A stretch of DNA of 64,000 bases, taken from positions 6,675,945 through 6,739,944 of the forward strand of contig NC_058062.1 in the NCBI RefSeq assembly GCF_020085105.1. Direction: 5' to 3'. Origin of the DNA: Siniperca chuatsi (Eukaryota; Chordata; Actinopteri; Centrarchiformes; Sinipercidae). The first letter of the stretch is position 1. Each line of letters begins with the position of its first letter. A model generated the notes under the pieces. The model did no database searches. It worked only from the letters and a program-made list of their open reading frames with translations, and was not told the DNA's origin. Shown piece by piece: positions 13,101 to 23,499 of the stretch. Made by a program: the position numbers and the translations under genes.

Positions 13101-16100
13101 TTAGAATAATAATTATGCTCCCAGCAACACTACAGACAGTAGCTGGAATAAGAGCCCTGAAATGCTGCGAGATATTTGAAGATACTGAGTCTTTATGGAG
13201 TAAAACTGAGAGATATAGCGAAGACAAAAAACAAGAAGTTTATATCTAGTATCGAGGGGAAACATTCAGTAAATGCCAAGGGGGAAAAGTATGTAGCACT
13301 GAATGCAAAGAGAGAAAAAGAATAATACTTGTTTGCAGTCTTGGTGCTGTGGCTTTCCATCACTCTTTGTTCCCAGTTTCTTACAGATGGAGGGCAGAGT
13401 CAGATTACAAGGGCTGTCATCCCAGCGGCCCTCCTGCACATGCAAGCAAGACACAAACAAAAAGAGAGAACACAGCTGTTCAGTATATACAAATGGAGGA
13501 GACTCGCTGACAGTGAGAGTCCATTAGTTTGAGGTGATTAAGACCCCAGACTTTGGGGGTCACTGTGACTGTGTATTGGGTCACTCACAGCTCCCCAGAT
13601 GGAGACGCAATCTTCTTGAGTGTTGCGGAAGTTGTTGGGTTCAAAGGGGTGCCAGTAGGTGAAGATGACGGGTGTGTGATCAGTCCATTGGAAGTCCATT
13701 TGCATATCAGTGTCATGGAGCCCTATCCATAGCTGGCCAATGTCTGACAGAAGACACAGATAGACAGTCGGGTTAGGAAGACAATTAGGGAACAAAGAAT
13801 TAGGGTTGAAAATAGGATTAGGGTTCCAACTATGATCTTAATATGAAACTGTCAGACTTTTCCATGAGGTTCAATAACTACATTGGAGCAATTCCATGAC
13901 CTAAAAATTTGATTCCTCCCTTAATGTGTGTTCTTCAGCTCAGGGAAAGGGATGAACTGCCTGGTTTCCACTACATTTGAGCCTGCTCTGGAGATGTGAG
14001 CATAAAATGTAGAAAAACAGCTGGAAAATACCATTTAACATTTTAATATTTTACTTTTTTAATTCTATTTTTTAATATTGCACACTGAAGAAGGCATAGC
14101 TGAATCATCTGCGCATTTTGCTCCCCTGTGCTTAAAATAGAAATTGAAGAAGAGAAGTTAGAGTGTTCTGATAGATTGGAGTGTCTGAACTCTTTGTGAA
14201 CCCACTGCACTTCAACATTAGTTACATGTTCTTTCTTTTTGCCCTTGTTGTTTTCTTCTTCTACATTTATACAGACAAATATCAAAATCATTGATTTCCC
14301 CTGTCTACAACACAGTAGATCTTTCAAAATGTTTATTATATTCCTTAAAGTCAACTACTAGTGGGTACCCTGTGGTATAAATGTGGTATAGATATAGAAC
14401 TCTGATTTGAGAGAATTTCATGTAATTTCTGGCTCCCAATAGCAATGCAGTTCAGAGGGAAAAGTACAGTACAATAAAAAACGCACAAATCACCTCTCTT
14501 CAGGTTGCGCATAATAAACTCAAGCTCAGGTAGAGTGTGGATGCTGACCAGGTTGGCCTCCATCTTCTGACAGGTTTTCTGAGCTGTATCCCAGTCAAAC
14601 TTCTCTGAAGTCACCTTGTAGCAGCCAGCCTGGAAGGCCTGCCAGCCCACATCACACTCATATTTCTCATCATCTGCCCACGAGTCTGTGGGAGCAAAAA
14701 GATACAACCCAAAAAATTCTGGACTTTGCCACTGTGAAAGGACTGCAACTGCTGTATTTAACTTTAATAGACTAATTCAAATGCTTGTACACTGACCAGT
14801 AGTAAAGGGGTCCAGGGTGGCATTGGGCCTCTTTTTACAGACATATGGCAGAGCAACAGAACAATCACGGTTTTGCCAACGACCTGATGACTCAGTTCTG
14901 ATCACAGCGCAGTTCTCCTCCTCAGCATGGTTTGGCTGGTCTAGAGGATGAGATTAAGAAAAACTCTCTTCAGAACATCAATAATGCCAAGGTACCCTTG
15001 TTCAAGGCACTTACCCCCCAAATACTCCAGTGGTCAACAGTAAAAGACTGTGGTTGCACTGGAAGGCCGCCAAGTGTGTATTTGCACTCAGAGCAGCATG
15101 TTGCTAAAAATGAGGAAGCATGCTCATTCAGCCTTCTGTGGGAAATAAATGTTTAAAAAAAGATCACGGGGTCTTCAGGCTTAGAAAAAGACAGAAAAGG
15201 TTGAGTTGTCTTTACAGTCTAACCTGGCTCCCAGTTGAGATATTTGAGCGGTGAGGAGTCGGCCCACTGCCACCCTCCATGGATGTCCAGGTCATTGAGG
15301 CCAATCCACAAAGCAGCACTGTAGCCTGTCAGTAAACCTGAAACAGCAAGACAACACCTTTCTCAAATGTTATAAAATATGACAAGAGCAAAAACCCTGT
15401 TTTCTCTGTGTACTTTTGTGAAGGAAGACACAATAAAAGAAAATACTTAGCCATGATTTTAACTGTCAACACTTTATTGGGTAGATGACAGAATTGTTAT
15501 GTAAGAATAGCCTAAGTGTGGCCTAATATTGACAACAGGGTCACAACATCCCAAAAATCAATTATTCCTGTTGGGAGAGTGAATGTGCACAGCAAATACA
15601 AGTAAACATTATGCTGCAAAGCAAATGTCATTGTCCTGAATGGCCAATGCTATTAATATTTGAGATTTCTTTTTTTATGTTTGTCACAGGGAAGCTAAGA
15701 ACCAAAAACTTGATTGACACACATGATGACACAGCCTCTTTGTAAAAGGTTTTTAGGTTTTACTACTGTTTTCACAGAGGTTGGTGAAAATACAATGTAT
15801 ATTTCAAACAAGTATATTGCAAACAAGTAGCTACAACATGAGTGGATGCCTCTGCACACAAATTTACATGTGTGCACACTGACTTTACCATTGATGTATG
15901 TCTGCTCATGCAGCTTGGTGATGCTTAGCAGGTCTGCCCCCTGCTGCTGGCAACTGATCCGAGCCTCGCTCCATGACAGTGTAGCCTGGAAGTTAAACTG
16001 GTAACAGCTGTCTGTCAGCGGGTCAGTATCCCAGAATGTCTCACAGCCACTACCTGACAGTAAGGGAAGGAAATAAGAAGTTCGTTAGACCAGGGGAGAA

Positions 16101-19100
16101 AGCAGAAACAAATAACAGTCATGTGAACAGCTCAGTAAGAGGAAAGTGTGGTGAAGCTCTCTGAGTTTCTGGCAATTTCTCCAGTCTTGCCAGAATGAGC
16201 AGAGAGATTTAACAATACAGTCCTGAACATGCAAAGCGATAACTCACTCTTGACAGGACAGAAGCCCCAACGCTCGTCCTTGCCGTAGTCGTAGGTGGTG
16301 GCACACCAGAGGTGACCGTCCTCGCGCCCGATACTAGTGCAGTTGTGGAACCACTGGCCATCATACAGGAAGGGCAGATAGCAGGGGCGACCATGAGAGT
16401 TCCCCTGGATTGTGTAGATCTCTGTGGAACAAATAGAGGAGAGACTTTAAATCCCTGCATGCGGCAGCCGAAACGGGCCATGCTTGTGTTGTCTAAAGTT
16501 ATGGCTGTGAACTGTGCTGAACTGAAATACCTTATCTGTTTTCTCAGTGACTTGTATAACCAAGCACAGGGTGAAAAGACAGGATGATGTTACAGTCAAA
16601 ACAGTAAAGTCAAATAGTGGTCAGCACAAGGAAGAATAAACAAATAAAAATTGGCAGGTTATCAGTATCTTTTATCATGAACTTTATGTGAAAACAGAAT
16701 CAACAGCTAGGAATTCAGAAAAAAAGATTCAACCTATATTTAGATTCCAAAGCAGGATCTTTAAATGATTACACATATTTTTTTAGGCTAGTTTAACTAA
16801 TAATCTAAATCTGATTTCTGCAGTTTGACAAAATACCCTGAGGTTGCCGTTCTAGTCTCTACATTCCACCAGAATACTATGGTGAGAAGAAAAGGGCAAC
16901 AGAGAGAAATTGAGAGAGGTTGGATCTGTAGTGTTACCAAAACAAGTTAGGCCAATGGAAAGTAGGGCAGACATGTTAAGCTCCCTCCCTGACTTCCCTC
17001 TCTGCTCCAACCGCTGGCTGGCTGCAGAGGAGTTGCTCCTCGGCTGACTAATGTCAGAGGCATTCCTCTCCAGCAGTGAGTTGACTTCACAAAGAAACTT
17101 GTAAAGATCTGCACTTGAAAGTTAAAAATGTTAATTCATCCACTTCCCTTACCACACAAAAAGTAAAGGAGACTTAGGAGAGGAAGGACAAAAAGATTTT
17201 CTGGTCTTACATTTATGGCTGATCTGGTTTTAATTGCAGTCAAGCAGAGCCTGTTAACTATAGACTCATATGGCTGAGTGAGCCTCGCAGTATAGTTTAT
17301 CAATAAACAACCGTGACATTTGATATTGGTAAGAATGGCAGTGACAGCGGAAATGAGGCTTAGCTGTGAACCACCATGGTTAGATTTAATCAGGACTGAA
17401 AACTATATATAAATACAAATATACTTGAGGGCAAAGACAACTCTGTGTGTTTACTGGAGTTTACAAACACCAGCAATGTTTTCCTTGGCTTTCTGACTGG
17501 CAGACAGCCACTTGTCCTCAAAGATTCCCTTGAAGCAACATTTTGCTATATCCATTTGATCAGATACAGCTGCGGTATTCACAATAGTAAGTCTATCTGT
17601 CGCACTGGGGCAGCACAACATACAGTGAAGGAGCAGCTCACTGAGTCACTGTCACTATAGCTGGGGAAATGAGGGCCTTCAGTCCATTTAAGAATGAGAA
17701 TGATTTGCAGATACCTCCAGTGGGGACAATATTTGTGATCTCATTTCTTATTTTTTGTGGATTTTACGTGGATATAATTACTTTTTTTGATCTTATTTCA
17801 TTTTTCTTGTTATTTCAATCTTAACATCTATCTGAAGAATCCTTGCCATGCAAATCTGAACTTGTTTGATTACAAGCATGCTTACCACGATATGTTTTAG
17901 AGCACAGGTCCTGCACACCACCATGCAGTGCCCATTTGAGCGTTGAAGGAGGGGAGGTTGAGGAGGAGTTCCAAAATGAGGGTGAGGGAAGGTAGTTGTT
18001 GAGGTTGTCCAACACTTGGCCACAGTTCCAGGTCCAGCGTACTCTGGGGGGCTCGCGATCACAGGTGTACACACCCAGAGGAGACCTGTCCCATCTGGAG
18101 GTGAGGTTACCAGTGGTCATGCCCAGGCACAGTGAAGAGCCCAAGTTGAAAAGGCGACCCCGGGTCACCCACTTCCAGCGCTGGTTGACTTCCTCACAGG
18201 AGGTTGACAGGACAAGGGAGTGATCCCGCACCCCCAGGCACCCCTGGGCGCCCGCATGGAAGAAAGCAAACTCGTCAGCGTCAGAGTCCAGCGGCGCTGT
18301 GCAGAGAGAGGGAAACAATGGCATCAGTCAATAATGCTGATGAAAACAGGATCCCATGTTAGCAGCTAATGTTGCAAGAGAACAGGTCAGGGGCTGGATC
18401 AATATCTCCATTAATAGATGCAGTGCTGGGTTAGAACTAGTTTGAGTTGAGGCCTCTGATGTCCCTGTGTAATACACTTCAGTGTTATTAATCCTCTAAA
18501 TATCCTGTTATAACCCTAAAATCTTATATACACATTATATGACTCTCAGCAGGACATAATTGCAGAAATGGCATGCAATAAACTGTGAAGTGGTTGCACG
18601 TTTTTAATGCAAGGTTAGCAATCACGGCTGTAGTATTTCAACATGCACCAGGTCTCAAGAATTCACCCCATACCCGAAGTTTGACCTGGAATTACCTCTC
18701 ACCTTATTCACTACATTTTGTGGTGTCTATTTCTGTTGGGTTTACTATGGAGAGAGCAGGAGTTGGTGGTTTGGGGGGATAAATATATAAGGATCTTTAT
18801 CATGAGAATCTGTAGAGTGACTCTGATACATTTGACTCAAATAACTGTATTTTTTTAACAGGTTATTTGATTAATTTGATGAAACTCAGTGGTGAAATGG
18901 GTAGCTGTTTCAGTCTGCAGACTTCTCACTGCTGTACACTGATGCCTTTATTGGCATTACTTTGGTATGATTCTCTGAGGAGCTATAGCTGCCGGCAACA
19001 TGTTACCCACAGAGCTTTGCAGCATTCTCATATACACATATACCATACAAAAATATAAAATGTTAACAGAAAACTAAGAGTTACTGACAAAAGTGTTGAA

Positions 19101-22100
19101 CTTAACACATTCAGGGCAGTGGTTGGACACCAGCCTCAGTGACTAGAATTCCAGTAACAAAACCCAACACCCTTTCTCAAAAAATATGTGGTTTTCCTTC
19201 CATTCCTTTTTTTCTTTTGTATTGTTTAGAAAGGATTTAGAGATTGGAAACCTAGAAGCCAGGATTGTGAATATAATAGTGTGTTGTTATGAGTCTGTGT
19301 GAAGATGGAAGAAAGAAAGAGCGAGATATACAAGTCAGGAGTGTAGGAGTGACTCTAAATTAAGGTCCTGTTAAAATGATTAAAAAACAGATCCCCAAAA
19401 TACACACAACTCCCTTCTCTCAGACCTGAGATTTAGAGGAGAAAAAGTGTGAGCCTCAGCATTCCTACTCTGCGAGCTTCTGTGAGAGGCCAGGAAGTGG
19501 GGTAGGTGGGAAAAGATCACTGGGCATTTGGTTGAAAAACACTCTCCTATGCGGATACTTCAGTGGGCTCAGTCTGCGGCAATCCCTTGTTTCCTACCTC
19601 TCAGCTAAAACACTCCAAACCTCCTGTGCTGCTTTTATAGACACAGAGACAATGGAGTCTCATCAAGAGCTCCATAAAAATCCCTGTAATCTGGAGAAGA
19701 CGACCGACACGGCCCTCTTCTTGCACTCTGCTTCTGTGGTTGAGTTTCTCAGAAGCAGTGTTAGCTCATTTGGTCGGTAGCAAACACAGTAACGGAGCAC
19801 AGTGGCACCCTGCTCTTTTTATAAAGCCATCCATTTTTAGTAACAGTCAGCTGTTAGGCTTGTTAACTGCTAATTCATTATTTTAATCATGAGAGATTTA
19901 AATCAGAGCAAGTGTGTTCCCTGATGGGAACAAAAACAGGGAGGTAAAAAAAAAAGCATAAACCTATACTGTAAACACTGGTCCAGCAAACACGAAACAT
20001 CTCAGTTGCTTTTGACAAAACTATCTTTCCAATGTTATTCTAGTTACTTATAGTAATGCAACATAATCCAGAGCTGGATCAATTTTTTTTAAATGCCAGC
20101 AAAGACCTGTTTCTGTGGAAAATCACTGTCTGGAGTATCTATTAAGTCAAGTGTCAAGCACTGACTTCTGTCAGCTCTTTAATCTGCTTTCTTGGTGAAT
20201 TAATTCATTACTTACTTACTGCTTACTTATTGCTTACTATCATAGAAGACCAGCAAATATTCACATTTGTGAAGATAGAATTGATGAATATTTGCTTAAA
20301 AAATAACTTGAATGATTAATCAATGATCAAAATTGTTTATTCATTAATAGTCGGTCAACTAATCAATTGACTAATCCTTTCAGCTCTAAAAATTGTACAG
20401 AATATTTTGTATTAAGCCCTCAGGATAGTTCATATAAAACCCTCTATGACAGACTTGTCCACAGTTCTCTGTTGTAATTCATCTCTACTCTGCAATTACA
20501 GTGGGATGTCTACAGCAACAGACAATAAAATGTTGATATACTATAATCTTAGCTCAGGATTTAGTTACACTTCTCATTGCAAGTAAAAACCTTAAGAATA
20601 CTTGAATAGCTGAACTTACACAATGCTGACTTGTTAACGAGGCGAAGCATACATATAAATCAGTCTGATGCCATTTTGTAATTTTCACAATTAAAATCAT
20701 TTTTAAAATTAGACCAGAGTCTGCTCCAACGGTGCCTGTGGGAAGAGTTTCACACCAGAACCAAAATCAGCATTGCATTGTGTGTTGAATTCACTTCAGT
20801 ATGTGACTATAAGCTCAGTATTAATATGGTGACAATATGAGACACTCCTGGAAAAAGCTTTTGAACCACTAGACAACCTGAAGCTCAAGTTCCAGACAGC
20901 AAGGACCAAATTCAAAAAGAACTTTTAATTCTAGTCTGGAGGGGACACAACTGGATGTTTGATGTGAGAAAACTCCCGGGCAATCAGAGTGAGTGCAGAA
21001 TTCCAGATTAACTTTAAGCCATTGAGCCCTGTGAAAGCTAAGCCACAACAGTTCTCCTGCTGTGATCTCATCCTCTTCTTTCCCCTGTCACCCCTTTTTT
21101 CAATGCTGAAGACAGTTTTCTGCTGAAGAGAGAGGCTGAAACCCACAGCCAAGAAGAACCAGCAACACTCGCCAAAAGAGGCAGATATTCCCAGAACAAC
21201 CACCTCCTCAATACCGTCATCTTTTGGACCAGGTTTGGGGACAATACTTAGGTACGTGGGTGACTAATCAATAGGGAGTCTTGGCCCAAGACATTATGAG
21301 CTCAAACAAACTTCCAAACTGTTTTTTTTCCATTAATTAATTCTATATACTTATATCTAATCTAAAGATCTAGACTGAAATCTGAGCAAAAGGCTTTTCC
21401 CGTAACCTTTCCTTATTTTGACAGATGTCTGAGATTAAAAAAACAGGCCTTTAACTGGTCAGTGTGACAAAATGGCAACCAACAAATAGGCAGGAAATTC
21501 CAGCCTGCTGTGTTTGTTTCTTTGGTGTTTTATGGTGGTCTGGTCTCTGAAGCAACCCAAACTCTGGATAGGTTTTACCTAATCCGTGAAGCATGGGAGA
21601 GAAGCGAGAGGGGCCTTCAGAAGAGAGGAGCATATTTGCATTTTGCAGCCACACTCAGAAACAGGTAACTAGAAACTCTTGTGCCTATAAAATTTAGAAA
21701 CCAAAGTGAGACTAAGTGCACACTGTCAAAACTTTCTATCAATCCCACACTTATGCACAATATAATGGGGATAATGACTTACCACATTTTAGGTTTAACT
21801 GTGAAAACCTAGTAAGGTAACAGTGATTTACAATGATGAAGTTAAAGAAGAACAGTGCTCAATTTAATTTTTATGGGTATTTTGTGTGAGATCATGAAAA
21901 ACTTTGCTCTAAAGCCTGGCACCACAGAACACCACAGAGCTAGCGCTGTCTCTTATTTTGAAATCCCACACCGTGTTAGTCGGAACTTTCATGCCCAAAT
22001 AAACTCTGCTGTATTGCAGTTCTATGAGTCATGAATCAGGGAAAAATATCGTAATTTCCGATACATCATCTAGTATCATCATTGTCACACTTTTTCTTTA

Positions 22101-23499
22101 CTCCATTGATTTCCACAAGTATAGTGTGGTGACAATACATGGTACAAGACAACACAAAACTCTAATTTCCTATGACGTTACACAGTGCATGAAAGTTCAT
22201 GACAACATGCTGAGTTGTTCCAGATCAAAGATATTTTCAGTGTTAAACTCTGGTGGCTGAGCTGGTGGTTTGGTTGCAAAACAATTCACATAACAAATCC
22301 AAAGAGACAACATTTCATAAAACAAATCAACAATGATTATTTCCCCCCTAGATCCTACTGCAGCTCATCCATTTGATGATTAAAAAGGTATTCTCAACTT
22401 TCGCAACACAGGGATTTGATGGCAGATGGGTGCAAGTCATTTTAAAATGAAAAAACTAAGCCTCACCAAAAAGAGCTCCAGATTATTTAGGATACGTATC
22501 TAGCAGTATGTGGTTTGGGATAAGAATGTAAACCCACATAATCTCAGTATCTGAATCTAGCTTTAAGATCAAACAAAAATAGGTAAATTAATGTATTACG
22601 AAGCAGTATGATGTCCTGAGTCTGGCAATATAAGAGCAGAAAATTCAGTGTGGTAACTTTGCACCCGTTTTTGTAATATTAAATTGATTAAATGAAAATG
22701 TGTTAATCATTATGGTATCTGCTTGTGTTATGATGGCCAGAGATGACAGCCTAGTTCACCCAGCTTTTAGAATATTTACAATTTAATTACTTGCCACTGA
22801 CAGTATATATTATTATATTCTATACTTTCTATATCCTTTTCTGTGCCAAAAAAAAAATCATGCTGCTTAACCCCTGTTGTAGTCCACTTCATCATCTCAT
22901 TCACTCACTGTACAATAGAAAAGTCATTGACAGCAGTTAGGTTTGTAAACTCTCATTTCCAGCTGACAAGCAGAAACACTGGAAAAAATAATTCTGTGGT
23001 CATAAAACAAGGAGTTCATTTTATGGTTATAAAACAAAAATACTATAAATATCCAATGTCATCTTTACCGGAAAACACTGTTTAGGTGGGTTTACCCTCC
23101 AGGCATCCCATAGCATGTAATGGTCTAGTAGCTTTTCAGGACTGTACTGAATGTGTTAATTGCAGCCTGTAACTGGATGTAAAGGTCACATCTGCCCGCA
23201 GGGTGCCAATGTAGCCTAAAAAATCCATCCGGTACAAAAATAGAACAACAAGCCGAAAAAGTGCGTTGCTTTGCGGCTTTAAATAAACTTAATACATAAA
23301 TAGAATTCACAACAGAGAAACTAAGCCAGCAGCCTCGTCCCTCCTCCCCCGTTTTTCTCCACATCTGGTTCCACTCACTGCTCGGACTTTTGGTTCGTGG
23401 CATACCAAGGCACCAAATCCAGAATACACAGAAAATATCTTTCAATATCTGCTTTGTCATGTATTTTCTGACTGGAAGTAGTTGCCAAAACAAAACCAT
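881..23499 (-). CDS. mrc2: C-type mannose receptor 2 (Endo180/uPARAP), complete gene, 28 coding exons
   Basis: Type I endocytic receptor that binds and internalises collagen fragments and glycans. The order is signal peptide, ricin-B domain, fibronectin type II, eight C-type lectin domains, one membrane span and a 43-residue tail. Exons, 5' to 3': 23499-23379 (start inferred), 18296-17886, 16421-16248, 16053-15889, 15337-15224, 14940-14797, 14685-14494, 13743-13589, 13433-13329, 10200-10085, 9964-9816, 7944-7727, 6723-6581, 6480-6384, 6287-6158, 5878-5846, 5715-5549, 5285-5117, 5030-4888, 4650-4542, 4178-4012, 3922-3814, 3698-3460, 3349-3187, 2963-2814, 2542-2429, 1849-1670, 1101-881. The phase closes to 1,466 codons including stop; human MRC2 has 1,479 aa. 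All introns read GT-AG except intron 17, which reads GC-AG. MRC1, PLA2R1 and LY75 are excluded by the FnII-plus-eight-CTLD plan, the tail ending in [13 protein letters not shown] (almost identical to human MRC2), and the neighbouring tlk2 and mettl2a. Very sure of identity; exon 1 is less sure. Confidence 0.95.
1670..2963 (-). CDS. mrc2: mrc2 exons 25-27: C-type lectin domain 8
   Basis: Exons 2963-2814, 2542-2429 and 1849-1670, residues about 1245-1392. They encode [34 protein letters not shown], then [44 protein letters not shown] and [17 protein letters not shown]. The last motif is nearly identical to human ([17 protein letters not shown]). The intron between exons 26 and 27 holds a repeat tail near 2,196-2,217. 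Confidence 0.93.
2100..2217 (+). repeat. retroposon 3' tail with ATTCTG repeats, in mrc2 intron 26
   Basis: The stretch CCCCTCAGGGATCAATAAAG runs into TATTTCTGATTCTGATTCTG. This combination of a conserved end and a short tandem tail is common at the 3' ends of fish LINE/SINE elements (from memory). The 5' part is not recognisable. Confidence 0.5.
3187..3698 (-). CDS. mrc2: mrc2 exons 23-24: C-type lectin domain 7
   Basis: Exons 3698-3460 and 3349-3187, residues about 1111-1244. After a linker ([20 protein letters not shown]) they read [50 protein letters not shown] and [13 protein letters not shown]. This is the least conserved CTLD of the receptor, as in mammals, but the cysteine and WxxGEP landmarks remain. 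Confidence 0.92.
3814..4650 (-). CDS. mrc2: mrc2 exons 20-22: C-type lectin domain 6
   Basis: Exons 4650-4542, 4178-4012 and 3922-3814, residues about 983-1110. Exon 20 is short: it starts with TGT directly after CTGTAG and reads [20 protein letters not shown], then [13 protein letters not shown]. Exons 21-22 give [50 protein letters not shown] and [18 protein letters not shown] is identical to human MRC2. A later AG inside exon 20 would bring an immediate in-frame TGA, so the upstream acceptor is right. Confidence 0.9.
4888..5715 (-). CDS. mrc2: mrc2 exons 17-19: C-type lectin domain 5
   Basis: Exons 5715-5549, 5285-5117 and 5030-4888, residues about 822-982. They contain [68 protein letters not shown] and [16 protein letters not shown]. 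Exon 17 ends LRK and exon 18 opens [10 protein letters not shown], the same spacing as human LQK...QHWW, which fixes an unusual GC donor at 5548-5547. A Pro/Ser/Thr linker ([14 protein letters not shown]) leads to domain 6. Confidence 0.93.
5846..5878 (-). CDS. mrc2: mrc2 exon 16: 33-nt micro-exon, inter-domain linker
   Basis: An 11-codon acidic linker ([11 protein letters not shown]) between lectin domains 4 and 5, too short to show as an open frame. The acceptor TTTTAG (AG at 5880-5879), the donor GTCAGT at 5845 and phase 1 on both sides let it splice exactly between 6158 and 5715. It aligns with the human linker TDVREPDDSPQGRRE. Because both flanks are phase 1, skipping it would keep the frame, so it could be optional (inference). 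Confidence 0.8.
6158..6723 (-). CDS. mrc2: mrc2 exons 13-15: C-type lectin domain 4
   Basis: Exons 6723-6581, 6480-6384 and 6287-6158, residues about 689-811. They read [35 protein letters not shown] joined to [26 protein letters not shown] and [14 protein letters not shown]. The last motif is identical to human ([10 protein letters not shown]). The intron between exons 13 and 14 is only 100 nt and carries an imperfect CAT/ATC triplet repeat. Confidence 0.93.
6493..6545. repeat. imperfect CAT/ATC trinucleotide repeat in mrc2 intron 13
   Basis: About 50 bases of CAT/ATC units with interruptions, lying wholly inside the short intron between exons 13 and 14, next to the acceptor at 6,481. Confidence 0.8.
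7727..10200 (-). CDS. mrc2: mrc2 exons 10-12: C-type lectin domain 3
   Basis: Exons 10200-10085, 9964-9816 and 7944-7727, residues about 528-688. They encode [56 protein letters not shown], then NWNRDQP joined to [29 protein letters not shown] Pro-rich linker ([14 protein letters not shown]) and the start of domain 4 ([16 protein letters not shown]) finish exon 12. Two introns are long here: 10,201-13,328 upstream and 7,945-9,815 inside. Confidence 0.93.
7945..9815. other. mrc2 intron 11, no gene
   Basis: A 1.9-kb intron, AT-rich with several short poly-A/T runs. The only structured item I see is the dispersed repeat at about 9,179-9,415. No long open frame has domain-like content. Confidence 0.6.
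9179..9415 (+). repeat. dispersed repeat with 'AGCTGAAA..TAGTTGATTAATCAATTA' end
   Basis: It opens with AGAGCTGAAACAGTTAGTTG and ATTAATCAATTA, then ATAACTGATTAATCG. A related copy in the opposite orientation ends near 20,395 (AATCAATTGACTAATC, then TTTCAGCTCT). I recognise the type as a family widely scattered in teleost genomes; its class is not assigned. Confidence 0.5.
10201..13328. other. mrc2 intron 9, no gene
   Basis: A 3.1-kb intron. It holds the dispersed repeat at about 11,390-11,985 and otherwise only unassigned AT-rich sequence. Short open frames at 10,530-10,730, 12,167-12,498 and 12,756-12,992 show no domain. Confidence 0.55.
11390..11985. repeat. dispersed repeat copy within mrc2 intron 9
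   Basis: GGGCCCTAAGCAGC occurs near both ends (about 11,394 and 11,962). Between them lies CTGCCTGCTGTTTGGTGATG and TTTTTCACTGAAAACAGCCG, which I recognise as phrases repeated in percomorph genomes. Class and exact limits are uncertain. Confidence 0.4.
13329..14685 (-). CDS. mrc2: mrc2 exons 7-9: C-type lectin domain 2 (sugar-binding domain)
   Basis: Exons 14685-14494, 13743-13589 and 13433-13329, residues about 377-527. The motif [17 protein letters not shown] holds the EPN mannose-type triplet. In human Endo180 this is the only domain with calcium-dependent mannose, fucose and GlcNAc binding. The second calcium motif reads GRWDDSPCN, where human has GRWNDSPCN, so Asn is replaced by Asp. 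Asp can still ligate calcium, so activity may be kept; this is inference. The exon 8/9 junction is phase 0. Confidence 0.94.
14797..16053 (-). CDS. mrc2: mrc2 exons 4-6: C-type lectin domain 1
   Basis: Three exons (16053-15889, 15337-15224, 14940-14797), residues about 236-376. They read [19 protein letters not shown], then [65 protein letters not shown] and LPYVCKK. The CTLD cysteines and the WIGL core are intact. As in human MRC2, no EPN/QPD-plus-WND calcium set is complete here, so sugar binding by this domain is not expected. A short Thr/Pro linker (NATLDPFTT) leads to domain 2. Confidence 0.94.
16248..16421 (-). CDS. mrc2: mrc2 exon 3: fibronectin type II domain
   Basis: Encodes [18 protein letters not shown], then a segment with [20 protein letters not shown] and [13 protein letters not shown]. 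The four cysteines and the aromatic pocket (W, Y, W) of a collagen-binding FnII module are all present, residues about 178-235. In Endo180 this module, with the neighbouring lectin domains, carries collagen and gelatin binding (family knowledge). The real frame starts with the split codon G|AG; a longer open frame over the same bases is a shadow. Confidence 0.95.
17886..18296 (-). CDS. mrc2: mrc2 exon 2: ricin B-type (beta-trefoil) domain
   Basis: Residues about 42-177. It contains [18 protein letters not shown], then [20 protein letters not shown] and [14 protein letters not shown], the repeated QxW/CLG pattern of the cysteine-rich beta-trefoil domain. It matches human MRC2 segment by segment (QRWKWVSRNRLFNLG). 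In MRC1 this domain binds sulfated sugars; in Endo180 it lacks that activity (family knowledge). The single 411-nt exon is bounded by AG at 18298-18297 and GTAAG at 17885, phase 1 at both ends. Confidence 0.93.
18297..23378. other. mrc2 intron 1 (if exon 1 is correct), no gene
   Basis: Five kilobases without a recognisable exon, as is usual for a long first intron. It contains the inverted dispersed repeat near 20,290-20,395. Open frames of 65-95 codons here have no domain. Intronic enhancers could lie here but none can be named from sequence. Confidence 0.5.
20290..20395 (-). repeat. second copy of the dispersed repeat seen at 9,179
   Basis: It carries GATTAATCAATGATCAAAAT and ends ACTAATCAATTGACTAATCC then TTTCAGCTCT, the reverse orientation of the 9,179 copy. 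The two copies lie in different mrc2 introns. Confidence 0.45.
23379..23499 (-). CDS. mrc2: mrc2 candidate exon 1: signal peptide
   Basis: Proposed first coding exon. ATG at 23499 (or the in-frame ATG at 23460) leads into a hydrophobic stretch, [15 protein letters not shown], then PRTKSPS and a donor GTGAGT at 23378. The exon ends after one base of a codon, which is exactly the phase the ricin-B exon at 18296 needs. The junction codon is ACG (Thr), leading into [10 protein letters not shown] leader followed by a short hydrophilic linker is what the family has at this place. The upstream codon at 23505 is TTG, not ATG. Neither ATG has a purine at -3, so the start remains open. This is inference from phase and hydrophobicity; no homology in the leader itself is visible. 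Confidence 0.5.

Noticed and set aside
16209..16481. 90-codon open frame over the FnII exon
   Set aside because: Wrong frame. The FnII motif ([20 protein letters not shown]) is in another frame with proper splice sites.
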